A DNA stretch of 64,000 nt, from the NCBI GenBank assembly GCA_027486405.1, contig JAIXPD010000014.1:83962-147961 (forward strand), given 5' to 3'. Source of the stretch: Azospirillum sp. Its GTDB lineage: Bacteria; Pseudomonadota; Alphaproteobacteria; Azospirillales; Azospirillaceae. Positions within the stretch are counted from its first letter, which is position 1. The number at the start of each line of letters is the position of its first letter. Under the pieces are notes generated by a model, which did no database searches, was not told where the DNA came from, and worked only from the letters and a program-made list of their open reading frames with translations. Both the position numbers and the translations under genes were made by a program. Positions 41,704-51,947 of this stretch are shown in pieces.

Positions 41704-42762
41704 ATGATCCCCAACCTGAACATCGTCCCCTTCGTCAGCGTCGATCACATGATGAAGCTGGTTTTGAAGATCGGGGTCGAACGTTTCCTGTCGGATCTCG
41801 CGGTTTACATCGAGGAGGATTTCCGCCGCTGGCCGGTGTTCGACAAGACCCCGCGCGTCGCCTCCCACAGCGCCGACGGCGTGATCGAGCTGATGCCGAC
41901 CAGCGACAACCGCAATTACGGCTTCAAATACGTCAACGGCCACCCGAAGAACACGCGCGAAGGCCGCCAGACCGTCACCGCGTTCGGCGTGCTGTCCGAC
42001 GTCGCCACCGGCTACCCGGTGCTGATGACCGAGATGACCATCCTGACGGCGCTGCGCACGGCGGCGACCTCGGCGGTGGCGGCCAAGCCGCTGGCCCCGC
42101 GCGGGGCGTCCTGCATGGCGATCATCGGCAACGGCGCGCAATCGGAATTCCAGGCCCTGGCCTTCAAGGCGTTGCTGGGGATCCGCGAGCTGCGCCTGTA
42201 CGACATCGACCCCGACGCCACCGCCAAATGCGCCCGCAACCTCGCCGGGCTGGGCTTTGCCATCACCCCCTGCCGCAGCGCGCAGGAGGCGGTCGAGGGC
42301 GCGCACATCATCACCACGGTGACGGCGGACAAGCAATACGCCACCATCCTGACCGACAACATGGTCGGGGCCGGGGTTCACATCAACGCGGTGGGCGGCG
42401 ATTGCCCCGGCAAGACGGAGCTGCACCGCGACATCCTGCTGCGCTCCGACATCTTCGTGGAATACCCGCCGCAAACCCGGATCGAGGGCGAAATCCAGCA
42501 ATTGCCCGCCGACCACCCGGTGACGGAGCTGTGGCAGGTGCTGACCGGTGCGGCGGTGGGGCGGCGCGACGCCCGCCAGATCACGTTGTTCGATTCGGTC
42601 GGCTTTGCAACAGAGGATTTCTCCGCCCTGCGCTACGTCCGCGACCAGATCGCTGGCACCGGCCTGTATCAGGAATTGGACATGCTGGCCGACCCCGACG
42701 AACCGCGCGACCTGTTCGGCATGCTGCTGCGCGCGGCCCTGCCGACGGGGGCGGCGGCGTAA
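41704..42762 (+). CDS. Ornithine cyclodeaminase
   Basis: TVTAFGVLSDVATGYPVLMTEMTILTALRTAATSAVAAKPLAPRGASCMAIIGNGAQSEFQALAF. Confidence 0.93.
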   Translation: MIPNLNIVPFVSVDHMMKLVLKIGVERFLSDLAVYIEEDFRRWPVFDKTPRVASHSADGVIELMPTSDNRNYGFKYVNGHPKNTREGRQTVTAFGVLSDVATGYPVLMTEMTILTALRTAATSAVAAKPLAPRGASCMAIIGNGAQSEFQALAFKALLGIRELRLYDIDPDATAKCARNLAGLGFAITPCRSAQEAVEGAHIITTVTADKQYATILTDNMVGAGVHINAVGGDCPGKTELHRDILLRSDIFVEYPPQTRIEGEIQQLPADHPVTELWQVLTGAAVGRRDARQITLFDSVGFATEDFSALRYVRDQIAGTGLYQELDMLADPDEPRDLFGMLLRAALPTGAAA

Positions 42763-42930
42763 CAGCCCACCGTCCGGGTTCACCGCCGCCGATGGGCCGG
42801 TTGCGGCGGCGGATAACCCGGCTGGAGAATCCGCCCCCTGCATGCGCCGGGCTGTCATTTTCTCCAGCCACGGATCGCCGGAATTTGGCAGAATGCCGCC
42901 GAAACCGTTTGATCCAGGGGTGATGCGACC

Positions 42931-44712
42931 GTGCGGAGATGGAAACGGGTTGCGGCGCTGGTGTTGCCGCTGCTGGTGGTGAGCCTGTCGCCGGTGTGGG
43001 CGGAGGGGCGGCGCGTCGCCCTCATCCTGGGCAACAGCGCCTATCAGTTCGCCCCGCCCTTGACCAACCCGGTCAACGACGCGCGGGTGATCGCCGAATC
43101 GCTGACCAAGGCCGGGTTTGAGCTGATCGGCGGCGGCGCGCAACTGGATCTGGACAAGGCGGGAACCGAACAGGCGATCCGCAAATTCGGCACCCGGCTG
43201 GCCGGGGCCGATGTCGGGCTGTTCTATTACGCCGGGCATGGCGTGCAGGTGCGCGGCAGCAATTATCTGTTGCCGACCTCGGCCAACCTGACCAAGGAAG
43301 CCGACGTCCGCTATGAGCTGATCGACGTCAACGTCGTGTTGGAAGAGATGACGATCGCCGAAAGCCGGTTGAACATCATCATCCTCGACGCCTGCCGCAA
43401 CAACCCGTTCGGCGGGCGCGGCCTGCGCTCGGTCGGGGCCGGTCTGGCGCAGATGCAGGCCCCGGCGGGAACCATCATCGCCTACGCCACCCAACCGGGG
43501 GCGGTCGCCGCCGATGGCGAGGGGGCCAACAGCCCCTACACCGACGCGCTGGCCAAGGCGGTGTCCAAGCCGGGCGACACCGTGTTCGACGTGTTCAACG
43601 ACGTCGGCGTGACGGTGAAGCGCAACACCGGCGGGGCGCAACAACCGTGGGTTTCGGCCTCGCCCATCGAGGGGCGTTTCTATTTCCTGGGACCGACCAC
43701 GGTCGTCACCGCTCCCGCCGCCCCCGTCACCGCTTCCACGGCTGCCGTGCCAGCGGTGGACAAGGAGATGGCCTTCTGGGACAGCGTGAAGACCAGCAGC
43801 AACCCCCGCCTGTTCGAAGCCTATCTGCGCCAGTTTCCGCAGGGAACCTTCGCCGCCATCGCCGAGGCCAAGATCGCGGAGTTGGGCGGAAACCCGGTCG
43901 CCGCGCGGGTGGCGACCGTGCCGGTGATCCCGGCCAATCCCCCCGCGCCCGCCGCTCCTCCTTCCGTTCCGGTTCCCAGCGCTCCGTCGGCTCCGACCAC
44001 CCCCGCGCCGGGTCCTGCGGTGCCGACTCCTGCGGCCCCGGTTCCCACGGTCGATCTGTCCACGCCCGCCGCCCGGCCGGAGCCGTCCGGCACCAAGATC
44101 CAGACGGCGGGGTTGGCCGCTCCCCCGGCCCCGCCGCCGGTTGCCCCCTCTTCGGTTGTCCCGGCGCGGCCGTTGGATGCGTCGGCCATTCCCTATGTGT
44201 CCAGCAAGGCGCGGGAGACGCTGAGCCGTTACGCCGAATGGCCCAGCCCCAAGGCGCTCGCCATCTCCCAACAGGGGAATTACGCCTATTTCACCAACCG
44301 CACCGGGACCCGCAGCGACGAGGATGTGAAGCGCAGCGCGCTGCAATATTGCCAGTTCAACGCGGAGGAACCCTGCGCCCTCTACGCGGTGGACGATGCG
44401 GTGGTGTTCAACGAGAAGGCCGGATTCAAGGCAACCCCGGTGGCGATTCCCGGCAGCGGACGGTTCGATCCGGCCTTGGTCCCCTTCGTGTCCGACCGCA
44501 CGCGCGAGGTTGCCATGGCCAACTACGCCCGCAACCCCACCAACAAGGCCATGGCCCTGACCGCCAGCGGCGTTTGGGCGGCGGTGTGGGGGAAGGAGTC
44601 GGAGGAAGCGGCCCGCGACGCCGCGCTGGAGCAATGCCAGGCCCGCAGCCAGAAGGTGGATTGTCACCTCTACGCCGTCAACGACGAGGTGGTGTTCGAC
44701 GAGGAGCGCTGA
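42931..44712 (+). CDS. Secreted caspase-like (peptidase C14) protein with Pro-rich linker and duplicated C-terminal domain
   Basis: Signal peptide; RRVALILGNSAYQFAPPLTNPVNDARVIAESLTKAGFE; FYYAGHGVQVRGSNYLLP (catalytic H); IIILDACRNNPF (catalytic C). Confidence 0.88.
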   Translation: MRRWKRVAALVLPLLVVSLSPVWAEGRRVALILGNSAYQFAPPLTNPVNDARVIAESLTKAGFELIGGGAQLDLDKAGTEQAIRKFGTRLAGADVGLFYYAGHGVQVRGSNYLLPTSANLTKEADVRYELIDVNVVLEEMTIAESRLNIIILDACRNNPFGGRGLRSVGAGLAQMQAPAGTIIAYATQPGAVAADGEGANSPYTDALAKAVSKPGDTVFDVFNDVGVTVKRNTGGAQQPWVSASPIEGRFYFLGPTTVVTAPAAPVTASTAAVPAVDKEMAFWDSVKTSSNPRLFEAYLRQFPQGTFAAIAEAKIAELGGNPVAARVATVPVIPANPPAPAAPPSVPVPSAPSAPTTPAPGPAVPTPAAPVPTVDLSTPAARPEPSGTKIQTAGLAAPPAPPPVAPSSVVPARPLDASAIPYVSSKARETLSRYAEWPSPKALAISQQGNYAYFTNRTGTRSDEDVKRSALQYCQFNAEEPCALYAVDDAVVFNEKAGFKATPVAIPGSGRFDPALVPFVSDRTREVAMANYARNPTNKAMALTASGVWAAVWGKESEEAARDAALEQCQARSQKVDCHLYAVNDEVVFDEER

Positions 44713-44739
44713 GCGGACAGCGGTTTCCGCTTCCGAGGT

Positions 44740-46263
44740 TCAGGGGGTGAGTCCCGCCGCCTTCAGCTTTTGCGCGATGGTGGTGTGCGACACGCCCAGC
44801 CGGGCGGCCAGCTTGCGGCTGGACGGGTAGAGCGGCCACAGGCGGCGCAGCAGGTCGGCTTCGAACCGGCGCTGCGCCGTGTGCCAATCCGGCGGCAGCG
44901 CGTCGTCATCGGCGCTTGCGGGATCGCCGCCGCCGTCGCGGCTCAAATCCAGATGCTCCAGCCCGATCACCGGGCCGTCGGCCAGCGTCAGGGTGCGGAA
45001 CACCACATTCTGCAACTGGCGGACGTTGCCGGGCCAGGGGTGGTTGGTCAGCCGCTCCAACGCGTCTGCCGTCAGGCGCGGCGTCGGGCGGCCGATCTGC
45101 GCCGCCGCCCCGCCCAGAAACCGGTCGATCAGGCGGGGGATGTCCTCCCGCCGTTCGCGCAGGGCCGGAACATCGACCCGCAGCACCGACAGCCGGTAGA
45201 GCAGATCCTCACGGAAACGGCCATCGCTGCACAGGCGGGCCAGATCGCGGTGGGTGGCGGACAGGATGCGCACCGACACCCGCCGCTCCTGCTTGCCGCC
45301 AACCCGGCGAAAGGCCCCATCCTCCAGGAATCGCAACAGCTTGGATTGGACGTAGGGCGACATTTCACCGATTTCGTCGAGGAACAGAACACCGCCGTCG
45401 GCCAGTTCCAGCAGCCCGAGCTTGCCGTCGCGCGTCGCTCCGCTGAAGGCACCGGGGGCGTAGCCGAACAGCTCGCTTTCCACCAGATTTTCCGGCAGCG
45501 CCGCGCAGTTCAACGCCAGAAAGGGAGCGCTGCGGCGCGGCCCCGCCCCGTGGATGGCGCGCGCCACCAGTTCCTTGCCCACCCCGGTTTCGCCGCCGAT
45601 CAGCACCGGGGCGTCGACCTCGGCAAAGCGGCGGATGCGGTCCTTGACCTGGGCGATCAGCGGCGAGTCGCCGACGATGCGGTCGAGCGTGCCGCTTTCC
45701 CCTGGCCCGACCAGCGCCAATTCCCGGCCGATGCGTTGGGAGGCGCGGAAGATGACCAGCCAGCCCGGACCGCCGTCGCTCTTGGCCGCTCCGCCGACGG
45801 CACCGGTCGCCATCATCTCCACCAGATAGGCCCGCCCGTTGACGGTCAGGGCGAGCGTTCCGTCACCGCTGCCGCCCTTGCCGCGCAGGCGGGCGGCGAT
45901 GGCGGCGGGCAGCGCAGCCGACGGCCCGATGATCGCCTGCCCCGCCGCGTTGGCCGCCGCGATGCCGCCGTCGGCGGCCACCACCAGCAGCGGATCGGGG
46001 AAGGACGCCACCAACGTTTCCAGCGCCTCCCGCCGCCGGTCACCGGGCAGCGCGTCGATCACCACGACCGCCTGCACGCCGGGGATCCACTCCAGCCCCA
46101 GGCGCAGGTTCGGCAAATCCGCTTCGCGCAGGCCCGGCACATGGGCGTAGACGTGGCCGGTTTCCACCTCCAGCCGCCGCAGGTCGAAACCGGCGCGGGC
46201 GATGACCGCCAGAATGTCGCGGGTGATGCCCACACGGTTTTCGCCACGGATGTCGAGCATCAT
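44740..46263 (-). CDS. Sigma54-dependent regulator with N-terminal ACT domain (TyrR/PhhR-like)
   Basis: MMLDIRGENRVGITRDILAVIARAGFDLRRLEVETGHVYAHV ACT domain; AAA+ GGETGVGKELVARAIH, GAFSGA, Fis-type HTH at C-terminus. Confidence 0.88.
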   Translation of the reverse strand: MMLDIRGENRVGITRDILAVIARAGFDLRRLEVETGHVYAHVPGLREADLPNLRLGLEWIPGVQAVVVIDALPGDRRREALETLVASFPDPLLVVAADGGIAAANAAGQAIIGPSAALPAAIAARLRGKGGSGDGTLALTVNGRAYLVEMMATGAVGGAAKSDGGPGWLVIFRASQRIGRELALVGPGESGTLDRIVGDSPLIAQVKDRIRRFAEVDAPVLIGGETGVGKELVARAIHGAGPRRSAPFLALNCAALPENLVESELFGYAPGAFSGATRDGKLGLLELADGGVLFLDEIGEMSPYVQSKLLRFLEDGAFRRVGGKQERRVSVRILSATHRDLARLCSDGRFREDLLYRLSVLRVDVPALRERREDIPRLIDRFLGGAAAQIGRPTPRLTADALERLTNHPWPGNVRQLQNVVFRTLTLADGPVIGLEHLDLSRDGGGDPASADDDALPPDWHTAQRRFEADLLRRLWPLYPSSRKLAARLGVSHTTIAQKLKAAGLTP

Positions 46264-46264
46264 C

Positions 46265-46369
46265 GTCAGAAATTCCTTACAGCGTCAGAAAATCCTTACA
46301 CCCATGCCGCCCTTGTGAAAAGTGGGATTGGCGCGGGTTCCGGGCAGGGGGTGTCAGGAAATCCTTACA
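46265..46369. promoter_or_regulatory. Three direct-repeat putative TyrR/PhhR-like operator sites
   Basis: GTCAGAAATTCCTTACA (46265-46281), GTCAGAAAATCCTTACA (46284-46300), TGTCAGGAAATCCTTACA (46352-46369). Confidence 0.7.
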
Positions 46370-46411
46370 CCGCTCGCGACGCGTTTCGCACAACCTGTTG
46401 ATTTGTTTGGA

Positions 46412-46429
46412 TTGGCCCGTCCCTTGCGA
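46412..46429 (+). promoter_or_regulatory. Sigma54 (-24/-12) promoter
   Basis: TTGGCCCGTCCCTTGCGA: GG/GC spacing matches TGGCACG-N4-TTGC. Confidence 0.8.
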
Positions 46430-46469
46430 CGACAGGGGCAACACTGTTTCCGAACCACGAGGTTGCCCC

Positions 46470-47687
46470 ATGTCGTCGTCGCCGAAGTCCGGTTTCGCCA
46501 CCCGCGCCATCCATCACGGCTATGACCCGATGGCGCACAACGGCGCGCTGGTCCCGCCGGTCTACATGACCTCGACCTTCGCCTTTCCCGACGCCGCCAC
46601 CGGCGGCCAGCGCTTTGCCGGAGAGGGCAAGGGCTACATCTACACCCGCCTTGGCAACCCGACGCTGAATTTGCTGGAAGACCGGCTGGCGGTTCTGGAA
46701 GGGGGCGAGGCCGCGCTCGTCACCGCGTCGGGCATGGGGGCGATCACCTCGGCCCTGTGGACGCTGGTCCAGCCGGGCGACGAGGTGATCGTCGACAAGA
46801 CGCTGTACGGCTGCACCTTCTCCTTTTTGCGCCACGGGCTGGCCCGTTTCGGTGTGACCGTCACCCACGTCGATCTGACCGACGCCGCCGCGCTCGACGC
46901 CGCGCTGTCCGCCAAGACCCGCGTGGTCTATTTCGAAAGCCCGGCCAACCCGAACATGCGGGTGGTGGACATCGCCGCCGTGTCCGTCGCCGCCCACCGC
47001 GTCGGCGCGCTGGTGATGGTGGACAACACCTATTGCACGCCGCTGCTGCAACGCCCGCTGGAGCTGGGGGCCGATCTGGTCGTGCATTCCGCCACCAAAT
47101 ATCTGGGCGGCCATGGCGATCTGACGGCGGGTGCGGTGATCGGTGGGGCGGAGCTGCTGGGCCGCATCCGCATGGTCGGGCTGAAGGACATGACGGGGGC
47201 CGTGCTGTCGGCGGCCGACGCCAACCTGATTTTGCGCGGGCTGAAGACCCTGGAGCTGCGAATGGAGCGTCATTGCGCCACCGCCCGGTTGGCGGCGGAG
47301 CTGATCGCCGCGCACCCGGCGGTCAAGGCCGTTCATTTCCCCGGCCTGCCCAGCCACCCGCAGCACGCCGTGGCCAAGCGGCAGATGAGCGATTTCGGCG
47401 GCATGATCGCCTTTGAGCTGTTGGACGGCTACAGCGGCGGTTTGCGCTTCATGGACGCGCTGCGGCTCGTCACCCGCGCGGTCAGCCTGGGCGACGCCGA
47501 AACGCTGGTCCAGCACCCGGCCAGCATGACCCATTCCACCTACAGCCCGCAGGAGCGGGCGATGTACGGCATATCCGACGGTCTGGTCCGCCTGTCCATC
47601 GGGCTGGAAACCCCCGCCGATCTGCTGGCCGACCTGTCGCAGGCGCTTGACCACGCGCGGGCGACGATGGTGTTGGCGGCGGAGTGA
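46470..47687 (+). CDS. Methionine gamma-lyase / Cys-Met metabolism PLP enzyme
   Basis: SGFATRAIHHGYDPMAHNGALVPPVYMTSTFAFPDA...VHSATKYLGGHGDLTAGAVIG. Confidence 0.9.
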   Translation: MSSSPKSGFATRAIHHGYDPMAHNGALVPPVYMTSTFAFPDAATGGQRFAGEGKGYIYTRLGNPTLNLLEDRLAVLEGGEAALVTASGMGAITSALWTLVQPGDEVIVDKTLYGCTFSFLRHGLARFGVTVTHVDLTDAAALDAALSAKTRVVYFESPANPNMRVVDIAAVSVAAHRVGALVMVDNTYCTPLLQRPLELGADLVVHSATKYLGGHGDLTAGAVIGGAELLGRIRMVGLKDMTGAVLSAADANLILRGLKTLELRMERHCATARLAAELIAAHPAVKAVHFPGLPSHPQHAVAKRQMSDFGGMIAFELLDGYSGGLRFMDALRLVTRAVSLGDAETLVQHPASMTHSTYSPQERAMYGISDGLVRLSIGLETPADLLADLSQALDHARATMVLAAE

Positions 47688-47696
47688 CGGCAAACA

Positions 47697-47741
47697 CCAC
47701 AAGCCCCCGCCGATGATCGCGTCATCAGCGGGGGCTTGTGG
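47697..47741. terminator. Bidirectional terminator-like hairpin between convergent genes
   Basis: CCACAAGCCCCCGC ... GCGGGGGCTTGTGG with nested GATGA-TCGCG-TCATC. Confidence 0.8.
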
Positions 47742-47753
47742 TTTGTGGAGTCG

Positions 47754-49802
47754 TCAGGCGCTGCGCACCGTCGCGATGAAGGTGGTGACTTCGCGGCGCA
47801 GCCGGTCGGCTTCGGTCGCCAACGATTCCGACGTGGTGCGGACCTCGCTGGCCGCAGCACCGGTCTGGCGCACCGCGTTGGACACGCCGACGATGTTGGA
47901 CGACACCTCGCCGGTCCCGTGCGCGGCCTGGTTGACGTTGGCGGCGATGTCGCGGGTGGCGGCCCCCTGTTCTTCAATGGCGGCGGCGATGGCGGCGGCG
48001 ATTTCGTTCATCCGCCCGATGGTCTGGCCGATGTTGCCGATCGCGGTCCGTGCGCCGCCGGTGGCCGATTGGATCTCCTGAACCTTGGTTTGGATCTCGT
48101 CGGTGGCGCGCGAGGTTTGCGTGGCCAACGCCTTCACCTCGCTGGCGACGACGGCGAAGCCCTTGCCTGCCTCCCCGGCGCGCGCGGCCTCAATCGTGGC
48201 GTTCAGCGCCAGCAGGTTGGTTTGCGCGGCGATGCCGCTGATGAGATCCACCACCTGGCCGATCTGTTCGGCGGCGACGACCAGCCCCTGGATGGTGCTG
48301 TTGGCGCGTTCGGCGTCGCCAACCGCCTGTTGGGCGATGCGGGTGGAGGATTCGACCTGATGGCCGATCTCGCTGATCGACGCCGACAATTCTTCGGTGG
48401 CGGACGCGACCGTCTGCACGTTGACCGACGCCTGTTCGGACGCCGCCGCGACGATGGTGGACCGTTCGCTGGCCTGGGTGGCGGTGGACGACAGGGCGGT
48501 GGCGGCGCGCTGCATCCCGCTGGCGGCCGACGCGACGGTTTCAACGATGCCCTGCACCGCCCCTTCGAAATTGTCGGCCAACCGCAGCATCGCCTGTTTG
48601 CGGTCAGCGGCGGCGCGCTGTTCGGCGGCGGCCTGTTCGGCCTCCATCCGCTTCATTTCCAGCGCGTTGGTTTTGAAAATCGCCAGTGCGGTCGCCAACG
48701 CGCCGATTTCATCGCGGCGGTCGGCACCGGTGACGTCGATGGTCAAATCGCCTTGCGACAGGCGGCCCATGGCGTGGGTGATGCCCTTCAGCGGCTGGGT
48801 GATGGCGCGCGCGATCACCCAGGCGAACAGGCCACCCAGAATCAGCGCGGCCACCGACAGGATCAGGCCCAGATTTTTGGCTGAGGCCACGGCCGCATCG
48901 GCGGATGTCTCCAACTCCTGCTGGGCGGTGACGGCGTTCTGCCGGATCGCGCCGATCTTGTCGTTGACGCTGCGTCCCAAGCCCTCCAGAACGCTGTCGT
49001 TCAGTTGGCGCAGCTTGTCGTTCAGAGTGGCGATCTTTTCCATTGCCGCGATGAAATCGGGCAGCGCGCCGGCGGCTTCCGTCAGTTTCGCCTTGGCCGG
49101 GGAATCGCCCACCCCGGCCATCAGGGCGTTGACGCGCGTGCGCAGGCTGTTGAGGTCGGAGCGAAGGCGAGTCAGGTCCTCAGGCTTGTTTTCGGCGACG
49201 AAGCGGGCCACCAGAACCCGGCTCAACAGGAACTGTTCGCTCATCCCGGCGATCACGATGGTTCGTTCCAGATTGCCGCCGCGCTTTTCCTGCTGCACGG
49301 CCTCGCTGAACAGGGTGCGGATCTCCGCCCCCTTGCCGTTGACATGGGATGCGACCAAAGCGGTTCGCTCGTTGCGGGTCGTGATCAAGTCCTCAAAGCT
49401 GCGCTCAAACTGCCCTTCCAGTTCGATCAGCTCGGCGGTCAACTGACGGTTTTCCGGCAACCGCATCAGGTCTTGCGCCGTTCTCAAATGCTCAAGAAAG
49501 CTGCTCAGGCTTTTCTTTGCTTTGGCGGCGGCCTGCTGGTCGCCGGTGCCGGAAAAATCCTGTGCGCCCGCCATGGCGTCCGCCATGTGGGTGTCCGCTT
49601 CGCCCAGCACAGTCGTGATCTGCGATTGAACGGCAAACTGCTTCAGGGCCACATCGCTGTTTTGCAGTCCGTTCCACGACACCGCGCCCAAACCGACCAG
49701 AAGGCACAGGGTGGTGCCGAAGCCGACGTAAATCTTCGTCGCCGTCCGCAGATTGCGGAATCCGAACGCGGCTGCTGTGGAGTGCGGGGCGGATGTGGTC
49801 AT
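47754..49802 (-). CDS. Methyl-accepting chemotaxis protein
   Basis: TM, HAMP, and signalling tip [43 protein letters not shown]. Confidence 0.95.
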   Translation of the reverse strand: [682 protein letters not shown]

Positions 49803-50079
49803 GGTCGCGGCCTTTCATGCCGACCCTGCGCGGTCGGTCTGCTCATATCATTGAACGCTGCAGTTCAAGATTGGTGCCACGTCCGGACCCTTCAAAATCG
49901 GCCATCGGGATGGTTCAGAGTCGCAATTTGAAAACGCGCGGACCGCCCAGATGTGGCGAAATGCGACACGACCAGCAGACGGATTTGCAATCTGCATCAA
50001 GGGGGATGGCGCATCGGGTGCGTTCCGTGGCGGTGGCACCCGATGCAACGGCCTAAATCAGGGAGAAACCAGACGGGGA

Positions 50080-50859
50080 TCAGCCGAAAAACTGCCCGCC
50101 ATTCACCTCGATCACCTGCCCGGTGATGTAGCCCGCCAACCGGTTGGAGGCGAGGAAGAGATAGGCGCCGACGCAATCCTCGGCGGTCCCCAGCCGTTTC
50201 AGCGGGATGCGCGCCGCCGTCTGCGCCAGCTTGTCCGGGGTGGAATAGCGGTCGTGGAAGTCGGTGGCGATGGTCCCCGGCGACACCGCGTTGACGCGGA
50301 TGCCGTGCGGGGCCAGTTCGGTCGCCAGCGAGCGGGCCAGACTGGCCTGGAACGCCTTGGCCGCGCTGTAGAGCGACGAACCGGGGCTGCCGCCCGTCCG
50401 TCCGGAAATGGAGCCGGTGTTGACGATGCTGCCGCGCGACGCGATCAGGGCGGGCAGCGCCGTGCGGCTGGCGACCAGGGCCGAGGCCGCGTTCAGATCG
50501 AATTGGGTTTGCAGGAAGTCGTCGTCGATGTCGGCCAGCGTCACCCGCCCGAGCATGGTCCCGGCGTTGTTGATGAGGATGTCCAGCCCGCCCAGCGCGT
50601 CGACCGCGCGCCCCACCAGTCCACGGACCTGGGCGCGGTCGGCGAAATCGGCGGTGAGCGGGATGGCGTTGCCGCCGATGCGCCGGGCGGTGGCCGTCAC
50701 CGCCGCCTCATCGCGGCCATGCACGACCACCGTTGCGCCCAGATCGGCAAAGGCCCCGGCCACCGCCGCGCCGATGCCCCGGCTGCTGCCCGTCACCAGC
50801 ACCCGTTTGCCGGTGAAATCCCGCGCCAGCAGATCGGCGGGCCATGTCGGTTCGGTCAT
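50080..50859 (-). CDS. SDR family oxidoreductase
   Basis: GKRVLVTGSSRGIGAAVAGAFADLGA; NNAGTM; YSAAKAF. Confidence 0.92.
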   Translation of the reverse strand: MTEPTWPADLLARDFTGKRVLVTGSSRGIGAAVAGAFADLGATVVVHGRDEAAVTATARRIGGNAIPLTADFADRAQVRGLVGRAVDALGGLDILINNAGTMLGRVTLADIDDDFLQTQFDLNAASALVASRTALPALIASRGSIVNTGSISGRTGGSPGSSLYSAAKAFQASLARSLATELAPHGIRVNAVSPGTIATDFHDRYSTPDKLAQTAARIPLKRLGTAEDCVGAYLFLASNRLAGYITGQVIEVNGGQFFG

Positions 50860-51206
50860 GATCGGGGGCATCCTTGAACGTTGGGTGTGAGGGCGGTGGC
50901 GCAACGGGGCGGCGGCTGTGTTCGGTCATGTGTTCGGAAACGAACATTCCGCTTGTCGCATTGCGTTCATTGTCGATCATAGTGGGGGCCGGGCCATCCC
51001 GTCAACGCAGCGACCGGCCGGGCGGCGGGGTCGCCCGAATTATTGCTCAAAACAGAACAGTCTTATCGATGAACGCGGGGTTATTCCTGCGGGATCAACA
51101 CCTAAATCTGCATTCATCGCCAGGGTGAACGGCCAACGCCTTCCCCAACGGCGGGCAAGAAAGCCGCCCCCACCGATCGGGGCGTTGTGTTGCAAAGGAT
51201 AGCATC

Positions 51207-51470
51207 ATGTTCGTTCGCACGCTCTTCGCGGCCACCCTGTCGCTTGCCGTTTTGGCCTCCGGCGGCGCGTCGGCCCAGAGCTTTGACAGCCTCCTGGCCG
51301 AAACCAAGGCCGCCGCTTTGACCGTCACCGCCGTGCAGGCCGACCGCAGCGAGCGCGATCTGGCCAACCAATACATCATCATGGCGGAATCGCTGAACCG
51401 CCAAGGCGACAGCGCCAAGGCGCTCGACCTTCTGACCTTTGCGCGCGGCAAGCTGGGCCTGCTGCGCTGA
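51207..51470 (+). CDS. Small secreted protein of unknown function (paralog A)
   Basis: Signal peptide ...ASGGASAQSFDSLLAETKAAAL...ERDLANQYIIMAESLNRQGDSAKALDLLTFARGKLGLLR. Confidence 0.7.
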   Translation: MFVRTLFAATLSLAVLASGGASAQSFDSLLAETKAAALTVTAVQADRSERDLANQYIIMAESLNRQGDSAKALDLLTFARGKLGLLR

Positions 51471-51593
51471 CACCGGCCTGTGTCATCAGGCCATTCCCCT
51501 CCGGCGGGTGGATCCGCCGCCGTTCCCCGGCGCTTCGCGCCACACACCCCCTCATTCGGCGTGACACGCCGTTTCTTTGAAAAGGACATCACC

Positions 51594-51947
51594 ATGTTTG
51601 CACGCATCATCACCGCCGCCACCCTGTCGGCCGCCCTTCTGACCGCCGTGTCGGTGTCGGCGTCCGCCGCCAGCTTCGACAGCCTGGTGACGGAAACCAA
51701 GGCCGCCGCGACCACCCTGTCGCCGCTGGTCGATCGGGCCGACCGCGATCTCGCCAGCAACTACATCGTCATGGCCCAATCCATCGCCGCGCAGGGCGAT
51801 GAAGCCAAGGCGCTGTCGCTGTTGAGCTTTGCCCGTGGCAAGCTGGGCCTGTCCGTTCTGGGTGGTCCGGAAGCGGCCAACCGCGTGGTGGACGCCCCGG
51901 CCTCCTTCGAGATCAGCTCGGTCATCGGTGACGGCCTGAACCGCTGA
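51594..51947 (+). CDS. Small secreted protein of unknown function (paralog B)
   Basis: SFDSLVTETKAAATTLSPLVDRADRDLASNYIVMAQSIAAQGDEAKALSLLSFARGKLGL, clearly homologous to paralog A. Confidence 0.75.
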   Translation: MFARIITAATLSAALLTAVSVSASAASFDSLVTETKAAATTLSPLVDRADRDLASNYIVMAQSIAAQGDEAKALSLLSFARGKLGLSVLGGPEAANRVVDAPASFEISSVIGDGLNR

